64,000 nucleotides of DNA from Saprospiraceae bacterium (GTDB lineage Bacteria > Bacteroidota > Bacteroidia > Chitinophagales > Saprospiraceae): contig JADKGD010000071.1 of the NCBI GenBank assembly GCA_016717145.1, positions 62,001 through 126,000 of the forward strand, written 5' to 3'. The position numbers were made by a program, and so were the translations under genes. A model generated the notes under the pieces. It made no database searches. It was not told where the DNA came from and worked only from the letters and a program-made list of their open reading frames with translations. Positions 35,928 to 44,564 of the stretch are shown here, one piece after another (within the stretch, counting starts at the first letter, position 1; each line of letters opens with the position of its first letter).

Positions 35928-37023
35928 GATAAAAAGATTAAATAAAACATCACTTCATTCTTACGTACACTCATCAGCATTTCAGACATCTGCCGTTCTT
36001 CCTATTTCATATCATCGAGCGATGTCTCAAATTTTAAATCCTGCTGTAAAAGATGAAGATATATTGCTTTTATTAACTTATTTTGATGACATATTAGTGG
36101 GCTATTTAGGCGTTTTGCCCGATGACATATATCATGAAAATGAGTTACCAACGCACATAGGATGGATGAGTTGTTTGTGGGTCGATCCAAATCATCGTGG
36201 AAAAAAGATTGCACAAAATCTAATTCACGCTTGTTTTGAAGCTTGGTCAGGCAAAATATTGTTAACTGAATTTACCCCCGATGCTGCTCGTTTATATGAA
36301 AAAATGGGTTTGTTTCAGCATTTTTATAGTAATATAGGTAAGAGGTGGTACATACGATCAAGTATGGTTTACATTTTTCCTCTCAAATGGGAAATGTTTA
36401 AAAGACAATTAAAGATATTAAACTTGATTGATTCAAGTATTAATTATTTTTTTCAGATTATACAAATATTCAAAAAGAGCCAAAAACTCAACTATAAAAT
36501 CGAAATTCTTTCCAATATTGATACTGAAGTTTGTAAACTTATCACTGATTCCTTTAAACATCAAACATTTCGTAGGGATTGCGCTTCTTTAGATTGGATC
36601 ATACAAAATCCATGGATAATTAAGTCTCCTTTAAAAGATGATATGGCCAAAAAATATCATTTCACTTCATCTGAAAAACAGTTCGAAACAAAACCAATAA
36701 AGATATTAAACAAATCAGGTAAACTCACTGCATGCATTGTCATCACCATTAGAAATGGTCATTTAAGAATGCCATATTGTTTTCATAGTGGAGATCTTGA
36801 ATGTATCAGAGAGGTCCTTAATTATTTTATTATCTTAGATAAAGTCCACACATGTACCATATATAACAAAGAAGTAAATGAGCATTTTGTCCAACACAAA
36901 TTGGTAAACTGTTTTTCTAAAAATGTAGTAAGAACTTATTTGATCTCAAAATCATTGTTTGAAACTATTAAAATATTAGATCCGAACATTCAGGATGGTG
37001 ATGGCGATTGTGCTTTCACCTAA
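35920..37023 (+). CDS. GNAT family N-acetyltransferase with extended C-terminal region
   Basis: Protein of 367 residues. Residues about 45-140 form the GNAT fold: VGYLGVLPDD, then IGWMSCLWVDPNHRGKKIAQNLIHACFEAW with the acetyl-CoA loop RGKKIA, then AARLYEKMG. The C-terminal 200 residues are not a recognised domain; they contain FRRDCASLDWIIQNPW and may be a second, degenerate acetyltransferase or substrate domain. It overlaps the deacetylase gene by eight bases, which suggests a joint role in modifying a cell-surface glycan; the substrate is unknown. Confidence 0.83.
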   Translation: MIEIKRLNKTSLHSYVHSSAFQTSAVLPISYHRAMSQILNPAVKDEDILLLLTYFDDILVGYLGVLPDDIYHENELPTHIGWMSCLWVDPNHRGKKIAQNLIHACFEAWSGKILLTEFTPDAARLYEKMGLFQHFYSNIGKRWYIRSSMVYIFPLKWEMFKRQLKILNLIDSSINYFFQIIQIFKKSQKLNYKIEILSNIDTEVCKLITDSFKHQTFRRDCASLDWIIQNPWIIKSPLKDDMAKKYHFTSSEKQFETKPIKILNKSGKLTACIVITIRNGHLRMPYCFHSGDLECIREVLNYFIILDKVHTCTIYNKEVNEHFVQHKLVNCFSKNVVRTYLISKSLFETIKILDPNIQDGDGDCAFT

Positions 37024-37323
37024 TTTTTTTTCCCGGCACTAATATTACCGGTAAAAAATTGTAAATAAAATTTGTTTTATTAAATGTACTAAAATCAGCC
37101 ATTTATATGAATGATATAGATTGAATATTTAGCAATATTTGAATGGATCCACCTATTTTATATCATTAAAATTTGTTATCAAAAATTAATTAGTATTTTA
37201 GCGTCGTTTTATTGATTTTATTATTTTTTGTCATCCGAAAAGGAGACTTTTAGTGATCAAACGTTAAAATATTGTGTTATACTTTTAAATGTTATTAATC
37301 CAAATTAAATATATCCCTGAACA
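37024..37323. other. 300-base non-coding stretch upstream of citrate synthase
   Basis: This AT-rich stretch separates the GNAT gene from citrate synthase. Near its start (about 37026-37065) lies TTTTTCCCGG and its near-complement CCGGTAAAAA around a short loop, a possible hairpin. No open frame of credible length, no clear TAnnTTTG element and no repeat were seen. It probably holds the citrate synthase promoter and the GNAT transcript end. Confidence 0.4.
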
Positions 37324-38631
37324 ATGGATCCATTAAAGGAAAAATTTTTTGAAAAATCAGCTTCCCTCAAAGCTGACATTAAAACAATACTAAAAGATCA
37401 TGGTGATAAAAAGATTGACGAAGTCACTATAGAGCAACTGATAGGCGGAATGCGCAGTGTTCGTAGTATGATATGGGACACTTCATCACTTGATCCAGAG
37501 GAAGGCATTAGATTCAGAGGATACAATATTCCTCAACTGAGAGAATTATTACCACGTATTCCAAATGGCAAAGAGCCATTGCCGGAAGGATTATTCTGGC
37601 TTATGATGGTTGGCGAAATTCCCACCATAGAAAATGTTAGGTGGTTATCTGCTGAATGGCAGAAAAGGAGTTCTGTAGAAAAACACGTTTTTGACACTCT
37701 GGATGCATTGCCTAAAAGTACTCACCCGATGACTCAGTTTAGTATTGCTGTTTTAGCCATGCAGTCTGAGAGTATTTTTGCTCAAAAATATGAAGAAGGA
37801 ATGAGTAAAAATGATTATTGGGATGTTATGTATGAAGATTCTATGAATCTTATTGCTAAATTGCCTAGGGTAGCTGCTTATATATATCGTCGATCATTTC
37901 ATAATGATGTCCACATTACACCCAAGACAGATATGGATTGGGCGGGCAATTTTGCCCACATGCTTGGCTATGATGATGCTGATTTTAAAGCGCTTATGAG
38001 ATTGTACATGACTATTCATGCCGATCATGAAGGAGGAAATGCCTCAGCCCACACCATGCACCTCGTTGGATCAACATTAAGTGACGTATATTATTCATTT
38101 AGCGCCTCAATGAATTCCTTGGCCGGACCATTACACGGCCTCGCGAATCAGGAAGTGATTAAATGGATATTTGAAATGGTAGAGGAGCTTGGCACCAACA
38201 ATCCTGATAAGGATCAAATAAGAAAATACATAAATGATACACTTGCAGAAGGAAAAGTAGTACCTGGTTATGGACATGCGGTTCTTCGTCAGCCAGATCC
38301 CAGGTTTATAGCTCAAAAACGATTTGCTGAGGACAATATACCTGATGATCCTATTGTTCAAATAGTTTGGGACTTATTTGAACTTGTACCTGAAATTCTT
38401 GGTTCTCTGGGAAAGGTAAAAAATCCCTGGCCAAATGTAGATGCACATTCAGGAGCATTGTTGGTACATTATGGACTTAAAGAATATAATTTTTATACAG
38501 TTCTTTTTGGCGTGTCAAGGGCATTAGGAGTTTGTGCCGGTTTATGTTGGGACAGGGCCCTGGGACTTCCATTAGAAAGACCAAAATCAATCACAACTGA
38601 TTGGTTAAAACAATATATTGCCAATAATTAA
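37324..38631 (+). CDS. gltA: citrate synthase, eukaryotic/mitochondrial-like type
   Basis: TCA-cycle enzyme of 435 residues. The N-terminal part reads GGMRSVRSMIWDTSSLDPEEGIRFRGYNI, close to mitochondrial citrate synthases rather than to E. coli GltA. The catalytic residues are recognisable: His in SLAGPLHGLANQEV, His in VPGYGHAVLR, and Asp in NVDAHSG. The NADH allosteric N-terminal domain of E. coli-type enzymes is absent. The gcvH gene follows after 28 bases. The gene name is by reaction; the lineage differs from typical gltA. Confidence 0.95.
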   Translation: MDPLKEKFFEKSASLKADIKTILKDHGDKKIDEVTIEQLIGGMRSVRSMIWDTSSLDPEEGIRFRGYNIPQLRELLPRIPNGKEPLPEGLFWLMMVGEIPTIENVRWLSAEWQKRSSVEKHVFDTLDALPKSTHPMTQFSIAVLAMQSESIFAQKYEEGMSKNDYWDVMYEDSMNLIAKLPRVAAYIYRRSFHNDVHITPKTDMDWAGNFAHMLGYDDADFKALMRLYMTIHADHEGGNASAHTMHLVGSTLSDVYYSFSASMNSLAGPLHGLANQEVIKWIFEMVEELGTNNPDKDQIRKYINDTLAEGKVVPGYGHAVLRQPDPRFIAQKRFAEDNIPDDPIVQIVWDLFELVPEILGSLGKVKNPWPNVDAHSGALLVHYGLKEYNFYTVLFGVSRALGVCAGLCWDRALGLPLERPKSITTDWLKQYIANN

Positions 38632-38659
38632 TTTTAAACTAAAAAATAATAATAAATAA

Positions 38660-39049
38660 ATGAATTATCCAAGCGATTTAAAATACACAAAAGAGCATGA
38701 GTGGATTAGGATAGTAGGTGATATAGGCTACATTGGGGTTACAGATTTTGCACAGAGTGAACTTGGTGAATTGGTATACGTTGAAGTAGATACAGTTGGA
38801 GAAATCATTTCAAAAGACGAAGTATTTGGTACAGTTGAAGCAGTAAAAACCACATCAGATTTATTTATGCCTGTGTCTGGTGAAATCCTTGAATTCAATG
38901 GAAAGTTGGATGAAGCAGATGGTGATAACCCGGGGCTTATTAATGAAGATCCTTATGGTGATGGATGGATTGTTAAAATAAAAATAACTGATGCTTCTGA
39001 ACTTTCAGAATTGCTGGACGTCGACGCTTACATTGCACTTGTCAGTTAA
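38660..39049 (+). CDS. gcvH: glycine cleavage system H protein
   Basis: Lipoyl carrier of 129 residues for the glycine cleavage complex. The lipoylation site is Lys63 in FGTVEAVKTTSD, and the sequence begins with the expected TKEHEW segment and VGDIGYIGVTDFAQSELG. It is 28 bases downstream of citrate synthase on the same strand. The other glycine cleavage genes are not in the window. A lipoyl synthase gene (lipA) lies about 3.6 kb away on the other strand. Confidence 0.96.
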   Translation: MNYPSDLKYTKEHEWIRIVGDIGYIGVTDFAQSELGELVYVEVDTVGEIISKDEVFGTVEAVKTTSDLFMPVSGEILEFNGKLDEADGDNPGLINEDPYGDGWIVKIKITDASELSELLDVDAYIALVS

Positions 39050-39076
39050 TCAGCTTTATCAATTTATTCATAAGTC

Positions 39077-40393
39077 TTACTCATTGATTCGCTCTATATT
39101 AGCACCGAGGCTATTAAGCCGGCCATCAATATTTTGATATCCGCGGTCAATCTGACTTATATTCGAAATTATACTCTCGCTTTTGGCTGATAATGCCGCG
39201 ATCAAAAGTGAAACTCCGGCACGTATATCCGGAGAACTCATCTGTATTCCTCTCAATTGAAACTTTCGTTCCAGACCAATTACAGTTGCTCTGTGTGGAT
39301 CACAAAGTATAATCTGAGCACCCATATCGATAAGCTTGTCTACAAAAAACAACCTGCTTTCGAACATTTTTTGGTGGATCAAGATACTTCCTTTGGCCTG
39401 AATTGCCGTGACAAGGATTATACTCAGTAAATCAGGCGTAAAACCAGGCCAAGGCGAATCATAAATAGTCATTATAGAACCGTCTATAAAACTTTGTATC
39501 TCATAAACATCTTGTGCGGGAATATATAAATCATCATTTTCTATCTCTATTTTAATTCCTAATTTTTCAAATGTCAAAGGTATAATCCCCAGGTTTGACA
39601 CCGAAACATTTGTGATCCGAAGACTGCTTTGAGTCATCGCTGCCAATCCAATAAAACTACCTATTTCAATCATGTCCGGTAATATGGTGTGCTCTGTTCC
39701 ACCCAGATAGTCGACTCCTTCAATAGTCAGCAGGTTTGATCCCACACCAGTTATTTTTGCACCCATGCTATTTAGCATTTTGCATAATTGTTGTAAGTAT
39801 GGCTCACATGCAGCATTATATATTTGTGTAATACCTTCAGCAAGTACTGCTGCCATCAGCACATTGGCAGTACCGGTAACAGATATTTCATCCATCAATA
39901 TAAATGTTCCCTTCAACTTATTTGCCCCAATGTAAAACTGGTCACCTGCTTCATCATAATTGAAAGTAGCACCAAGCATCTGAAAACCTAAAAAGTGAGT
40001 ATCAAGTCTTCGGCGACCTATTTTGTCTCCTCCTGGTTTAGGTAAGTATGCTTTTTTAAACCTCGCCAATAAAGGTCCAAGAAGCATCACTGATCCACGT
40101 ATCTTTCTGGCATTATCCTGATAGGTTTCTGAAGATAGATGATCTGTATCAATATCATCTGCCTGAAATGTAAAATCATTAAGACCAATCTTTTCTATCT
40201 TGACACCCAAACCTTTTAAAAGTTCCATTTGCTTTCTAATATCCAAAATATCAGGAATATTTTTAACGGTTACTTTTTTGTTCGTTAAGAGTACTGCACT
40301 GACAATCTGCAATGCTTCATTTTTTGCTCCTTGAGGTTGGATAGATCCCGAAAGTTTTGCATTCCCCTGAACTCTAAATGCTTGATTTGACAT
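39077..40393 (-). CDS. murA: UDP-N-acetylglucosamine 1-carboxyvinyltransferase MurA with Asp active site
   Basis: First committed enzyme of peptidoglycan synthesis, 438 residues. The EPT-like fold shows GSIQPQGAKNEALQI, the PEP-site Lys in QGAKNE, and YLPKPGGDKIGRRRLDTH. The position of the catalytic Cys of E. coli MurA (Cys115, the fosfomycin target) is Asp123 here. Asp at this position is known to preserve activity and confer fosfomycin resistance in chlamydiae, mycobacteria and Borrelia. The gene converges with gcvH at a 27-base gap. Confidence 0.95.
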   Translation of the reverse strand: MSNQAFRVQGNAKLSGSIQPQGAKNEALQIVSAVLLTNKKVTVKNIPDILDIRKQMELLKGLGVKIEKIGLNDFTFQADDIDTDHLSSETYQDNARKIRGSVMLLGPLLARFKKAYLPKPGGDKIGRRRLDTHFLGFQMLGATFNYDEAGDQFYIGANKLKGTFILMDEISVTGTANVLMAAVLAEGITQIYNAACEPYLQQLCKMLNSMGAKITGVGSNLLTIEGVDYLGGTEHTILPDMIEIGSFIGLAAMTQSSLRITNVSVSNLGIIPLTFEKLGIKIEIENDDLYIPAQDVYEIQSFIDGSIMTIYDSPWPGFTPDLLSIILVTAIQAKGSILIHQKMFESRLFFVDKLIDMGAQIILCDPHRATVIGLERKFQLRGIQMSSPDIRAGVSLLIAALSAKSESIISNISQIDRGYQNIDGRLNSLGANIERINE

Positions 40394-40573
40394 AGTGCTG
40401 GTTTTAATTTTTTAAACCTCAAATATATTACAATAATTAATAATATTATTTATAATTCCGGATTTTATATCATGGTATTTCAATTAAAAAAATATCATAT
40501 AAAAAGTATAAGACTAAATATAAAATTCAAAGGGTTGAATTTGTTAATACTTAAAGAATATTAATATGATCCA

Positions 40574-41527
40574 TCACATATCTCTATGCCTTTCCCAGTA
40601 ATTTTGGTCTTCAACTTCTTCCAGTAAATTTAAGTAATTCTGATAGCGGATTTCACTTATTTCACCCGATGTAATCGCTTGTTTAACTGCACAGGCTGGT
40701 TCATTTCTATGGGTACAATTAGCATATTTGCATTTGTTCGACAGCACAAAAAACTCCTTAAAATTATGTGATATATCTTTTACTTCCAGATGTGAAAACG
40801 CTAGTGTCTTAATACCTGGAGTATCAATTATGCTGCCTCCAAAAGACAGTTCGTGCATCTCGGCAAAAGTTGTGGTATGTTGACCCTTTCCAGAAAAGTC
40901 AGATATTTCTTCAGTTTTCAAACTCAGTTTTGATTCAATTGAGTTGACAAGAGTTGATTTACCAACGCCGGATTGACCCGCAATCAGTGTTGTTTTACCT
41001 TTCAACAATTCCTTTAATTCTTCGATGCCTATTTTTGACTCTGACGATGACAACACAACCTTATAACCAATTCTGGTATATATTTCATTCAATTCTCTAT
41101 AAAACGTCATATCCGCTTCGGTATTTAAATCAGCTTTATTAAACACAATAATGGCAGGAATATTATAGGGTTCCGTCATTATCAAAAAACGATCTATAAA
41201 ACCCAATTTAAGATTTGGCTCACGCATGGTAATGATAATCATGACCTGATCTACATTACTTGCAAGAAAATGTAACTGGTGTTTTTTACGAGGTGATTGC
41301 CTTACAACATAATTTTTTCTAGGTGAAATAGCTCTGATTATAGCTCGAAAATCGTCAGCATTTTCCAATTCAAGCTCAATTGTTACCTCATCACCAACTG
41401 CAACAGGATTGGTTAGTTTTAAATCGTCAAGTTTTATTTTACCTGCAATACGACATTTATACAAAATTCCATCTTCACCTTTTACATTGTACCAACTTCC
41501 TGTAGATTTAATTACAATTCCCTTCAT
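40574..41527 (-). CDS. rsgA: ribosome small subunit-dependent GTPase RsgA
   Basis: Circularly permuted GTPase of 317 residues that acts in late 30S assembly. The OB-fold domain (about 1-75) is followed by the G4 motif NKAD, then G1 GQSGVGKST, then G3 DTPG, the permuted order typical of the family. A C-terminal zinc-binding Cys/His segment, CKYANCTHRNEPAC, is intact. The start overlaps the stop of the GGGP synthase gene by four bases (ATGA), so the two are translationally coupled. Confidence 0.95.
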   Translation of the reverse strand: MKGIVIKSTGSWYNVKGEDGILYKCRIAGKIKLDDLKLTNPVAVGDEVTIELELENADDFRAIIRAISPRKNYVVRQSPRKKHQLHFLASNVDQVMIIITMREPNLKLGFIDRFLIMTEPYNIPAIIVFNKADLNTEADMTFYRELNEIYTRIGYKVVLSSSESKIGIEELKELLKGKTTLIAGQSGVGKSTLVNSIESKLSLKTEEISDFSGKGQHTTTFAEMHELSFGGSIIDTPGIKTLAFSHLEVKDISHNFKEFFVLSNKCKYANCTHRNEPACAVKQAITSGEISEIRYQNYLNLLEEVEDQNYWERHRDM

Positions 41528-42300
41528 TCGAGAGCTTGAAATTTTGGAGTTGTGGATTGTTGATGAATTGCAAGTGCTAATTCCTTAATAAGTTGTGGAT
41601 CTTTTTCTATGGCATTTCCTACTACTATTATATCCGCTCCGGCTTTAGCATTTGCAGCAGCTTTTTCGGGAGTAGCAATGCCGCCCCCAATAATAAGGGG
41701 TATATTTAAGGCACCACTTACCGCACTAATCATTGATTCAGAAATAGGGATTTTTGCACCACTTCCGGCATCCATATATATCTGTTTTAATCCCAGCATC
41801 TCACCTGCAACTGCCGTGCACAATGCAATATCTTCTTTATTGGCAGGAATTGGATTTGTATTACTCATATATTGAACACTGGTCATAATTCCTCCATCAA
41901 TGAGCATATACCCGGTAGAAATTATCTCGAGAGGGCTAACTTTCAAAAAAGGAGCCGTGATAACATGTTTTCCGATTAATAAGTCAGCATTTCTGCCGGA
42001 TATTAATGACAAAAATAACAAACCATCTGCTTTATAACTAAGCTGAAAAGAATTTCCCGGAAACAATATCATAGGGATATTGCACATTTCTTTCATAGAT
42101 TTTAGGACATAGTCAAGCATGTCATTTACTACAAGGCTCCCTCCTATAAAAAAATAATCTACTCCGGCTTCAACAGACATTTCAAGCACATGCTGGATCT
42201 TACCTAACCTAACCTTATCGGGATCTATTAAGACTACAAATTTCTTTTTACCTGTATTTTTGGCATCCAGAAATTGTGTGTAAAGAGAATTTGTTACCAT
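41524..42300 (-). CDS. geranylgeranylglyceryl/heptaprenylglyceryl phosphate synthase
   Basis: TIM-barrel prenyltransferase of 258 residues that makes an ether link between glycerol-1-phosphate and a polyprenyl chain. It carries FVVLIDPDK, the glycerol-phosphate region FIGGSLV, the FPGNSFQLS segment, and the C-terminal phosphate-binding LIIGGGIATPEKA and IIVVGNAIE. The enzyme is archaeal-like, but homologues occur in Bacteroidota. Its downstream use in bacteria is not settled. It is co-translated with rsgA, though no functional link is known. Confidence 0.9.
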   Translation of the reverse strand: MVTNSLYTQFLDAKNTGKKKFVVLIDPDKVRLGKIQHVLEMSVEAGVDYFFIGGSLVVNDMLDYVLKSMKEMCNIPMILFPGNSFQLSYKADGLLFLSLISGRNADLLIGKHVITAPFLKVSPLEIISTGYMLIDGGIMTSVQYMSNTNPIPANKEDIALCTAVAGEMLGLKQIYMDAGSGAKIPISESMISAVSGALNIPLIIGGGIATPEKAAANAKAGADIIVVGNAIEKDPQLIKELALAIHQQSTTPKFQALE

Positions 42301-42432
42301 TAAAGCTTTGATTTCAGATACAAAGATAAATATTTATTCTCAGGAATTATTAAGTGTATATCATTAATAAATATTATGGCTAAAGTCAGAAGTAAAACTG
42401 ATGATAAAAATTCAATAAAGTTTTAGTAAAAA

Positions 42433-42461
42433 TAAAAAAGCCCAATCGTTATGATCAGGCT
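42433..42461 (-). terminator. rho-independent terminator of tRNA-Asn
   Basis: On the minus strand AGCCTGATC pairs with GATTGGGCT (nine pairs including wobbles) around a five-base loop, followed by six T. It begins seven bases after the tRNA 3' end. Confidence 0.8.
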
Positions 42462-42467
42462 TTTGGG

Positions 42468-42541
42468 CGTCCCCTCTAGGACTTGAACCTAGGACCTACG
42501 GATTAACAGTCCGGCGCTCTAACCAGCTGAGCTAAGGAGAC
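42468..42541 (-). tRNA. tRNA-Asn (GUU)
   Basis: A 74-base cloverleaf. The acceptor strands GTCTCCT and AGGGGAC pair, with discriminator G. The D-arm is GCTC-AGCTGGTTA-GAGC, the anticodon loop CTGTTAA reads anticodon GTT, and the T-arm is CTAGG-TTCAAGT-CCTAG. CCA is not encoded. The outermost pair of the anticodon stem (C opposite T) is mismatched. It has its own promoter upstream and terminator downstream. Confidence 0.95.
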
Positions 42542-42589
42542 ATTTGAGATTGAGTTAAGTTGTTTCTTGTGTTATTTTCAAATGCGGTG

Positions 42590-42620
42590 CAAATTTATGA
42601 TAGTTATAGAATTTCCACAA
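42590..42620 (-). promoter_or_regulatory. Bacteroidota-type promoter of tRNA-Asn
   Basis: On the minus strand TTG (42620-42618) is followed by 20 bases and then TAAATTTG (42597-42590), an exact match to the TAnnTTTG -7 box with standard spacing. The predicted transcript start lies about 40 bases before the mature tRNA. Confidence 0.65.
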
Positions 42621-42656
42621 TTTATTTAATGTTTTTTTAAAAAAATATTCGCTATT

Positions 42657-43535
42657 CTACAAATGTCTCTCTGCGTGATAGCTACTTCTCACCAAAGGAC
42701 CACTTTCCACAAAGCTGAATCCTCGCATCATTCCTTCTTCTTTATACATAGCAAATGTATCAGGATGAACAAATTCAGCTACTTCAATATGCATTTTGGT
42801 AGGCTGCAGATATTGTCCTATGGTAAGTACATCACATCCGTTTGAAGCAAGATCATCCATGATACCAAGGATTTCATCTTTGGTTTCTCCAAAACCAACC
42901 ATTACGCCTGATTTTGTGCGTTTGCCCAATGCTTTTGTTCGTTTGATCTGTTCGAGAGAACGCTCATATTTGGCCTGAGGTCGTACTTTCCTATACAAAC
43001 GACTCACAGTTTCCATATTGTGTGATACAACTTCCTGTCCACCACTAACCATCCTTTGGAGTGCTTCCCAATTTGATTTAACATCAGGAATGAGGCTTTC
43101 TATTGTTGTTTGGGGAGATGATTCTTTAATATTAATAATGGTTTGATACCATATTTCAGCGCCACGATCCATTAATTCGTCACGGTTTACCGATGTAATA
43201 ACGGCATGCTTTACCTGCATTAGGAAAATGGCTTCTGCTACTCTGCGGGGTTCGTCAACATCATATTCATTTGGACGTCCTGTTTTGACAGCACAAAAGG
43301 AACATGATCTTGTACACACATTTCCTAATATCATAAAAGTAGCTGTGCCTGATCCCCAGCATTCCCCCATATTGGGGCAGTTTCCACTCTGGCAAATCGT
43401 GTGTAATTTATATTCATCAACTAAAGCCCTAACCCTTTTAAAGTCTTCACCAATAGGTAGTTTAACCCGCAACCAATCCGGCTTTTTTTTCTTATTTTCA
43501 ACAATAACACTGGTAACTACGGGTAGTTCGACCAC
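42657..43535 (-). CDS. lipA: lipoyl synthase
   Basis: Radical SAM enzyme of 292 residues that inserts two sulfurs into octanoyl carrier domains such as GcvH and E2 subunits. The auxiliary cluster motif CQSGNCPNMGEC, the radical SAM motif CTRSCSFCAV, and the C-terminal RSSYHAE with the conserved Ser are all present. An initial segment EDFKRVRALVDEYKL is typical. The next gene upstream on the same strand ends 22 bases before this start. Confidence 0.97.
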   Translation of the reverse strand: MVELPVVTSVIVENKKKKPDWLRVKLPIGEDFKRVRALVDEYKLHTICQSGNCPNMGECWGSGTATFMILGNVCTRSCSFCAVKTGRPNEYDVDEPRRVAEAIFLMQVKHAVITSVNRDELMDRGAEIWYQTIINIKESSPQTTIESLIPDVKSNWEALQRMVSGGQEVVSHNMETVSRLYRKVRPQAKYERSLEQIKRTKALGKRTKSGVMVGFGETKDEILGIMDDLASNGCDVLTIGQYLQPTKMHIEVAEFVHPDTFAMYKEEGMMRGFSFVESGPLVRSSYHAERHL

Positions 43536-43557
43536 AATAATGATTTACTTCTGTTAA

Positions 43558-44358
43558 TTAATTCTTTCTTTTCCCAAACTCAAATGTTGCATAAAAGTTT
43601 AAAAAATAGGGCTTATTGCTAATTGCCTGTGTTTCTACCATTATTGGTATTTTACGAATAAATAAGTCACCCATGATGCCAATTTCAAGGGATTTTGCGT
43701 ATTCCTCAAAAGCACCTAAAGAGAAAAACAATCCTAATTTCCCCTGGATACCAGGCACAATACCTAATTCTGACCACCCTAAATTTCCAGGTGCTCCACC
43801 AAATACTGAATTGTAATCTAAAAATTTACCAGCATTTTCTATTGTATACTTTTCAGATCTTAATTCATTATAAAAGCGGCCATCCTGTTCAAAATTATAA
43901 ATTAACTCAAGATAATATGGCCTGAGAAATGCAATAGCTGGTCCAACTTCATAATCATAACCCACCGCTACTCCTCTTCGTTTAGCTTTATCCGTAAGGA
44001 GTTTTTTCACCCCTTTGCCAGCTCGTAGTACATACATACTGTTTTGTTTCCCAAATTTAAAAGATTGAGAAATTTTTGTAAAAGAAATTGGAATATTTCT
44101 GTTTTGTTTTTGTTCCCTAGGATCTGACATGTATCCGAGTTCAACATGATAGTAACTGGTTTTGTAGTAAGTTTTGATTTTGCCGCTGTTAAATGCAAGT
44201 GAATATCCATTGGTATGTAAATTAATATTGCCTGTATATTCCTTTCTGTAAACAATCCCTTTCCATTCAAAATCTACCTGTTTCGGTTGAAAAGATTTCT
44301 GACCAATGCATAACATAGCCAAATGTAACATGAAGATTTGAAATAGAATTTTATACAT
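43558..44358 (-). CDS. exported protein, probable outer-membrane beta-barrel
   Basis: A 266-residue protein with a hydrophobic N-terminal segment (about 4-18, MYKILFQIFMLHLAMLCIGQ) that looks like a signal peptide. The rest alternates hydrophobic and polar residues with many Tyr, Phe and Gly, as in NINLHTNGYSLAF, YYHVELGYMSD and PYFLNFYATFEFGK, the last being a typical terminal barrel strand. No known domain was recognised. It lies 22 bases upstream of lipA, but a functional link is not evident. Confidence 0.6.
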   Translation of the reverse strand: MYKILFQIFMLHLAMLCIGQKSFQPKQVDFEWKGIVYRKEYTGNINLHTNGYSLAFNSGKIKTYYKTSYYHVELGYMSDPREQKQNRNIPISFTKISQSFKFGKQNSMYVLRAGKGVKKLLTDKAKRRGVAVGYDYEVGPAIAFLRPYYLELIYNFEQDGRFYNELRSEKYTIENAGKFLDYNSVFGGAPGNLGWSELGIVPGIQGKLGLFFSLGAFEEYAKSLEIGIMGDLFIRKIPIMVETQAISNKPYFLNFYATFEFGKRKN

Positions 44359-44564
44359 TTCGTTTGAAAAATAATTTTCTGTTTACTTATTAAATGAAAG
44401 ACCGATACCAAAAGTATAGCTTTTTGAGAAATTTATCTAAAAAATTTATAAATAATCTGTTATAATGTCCGAAGAATAAAGAAAAGATACCAATCATTAA
44501 TAATTAATAACTTAATTAGTGAATTTTGCAGAAATTTTGAATTCAGGCTATTAAAGTAATTTGA

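Noticed and set aside
37026..37065. Possible hairpin after the GNAT gene
   Set aside because: The T-run precedes rather than follows the stem on the plus strand, so it is not called a terminator.
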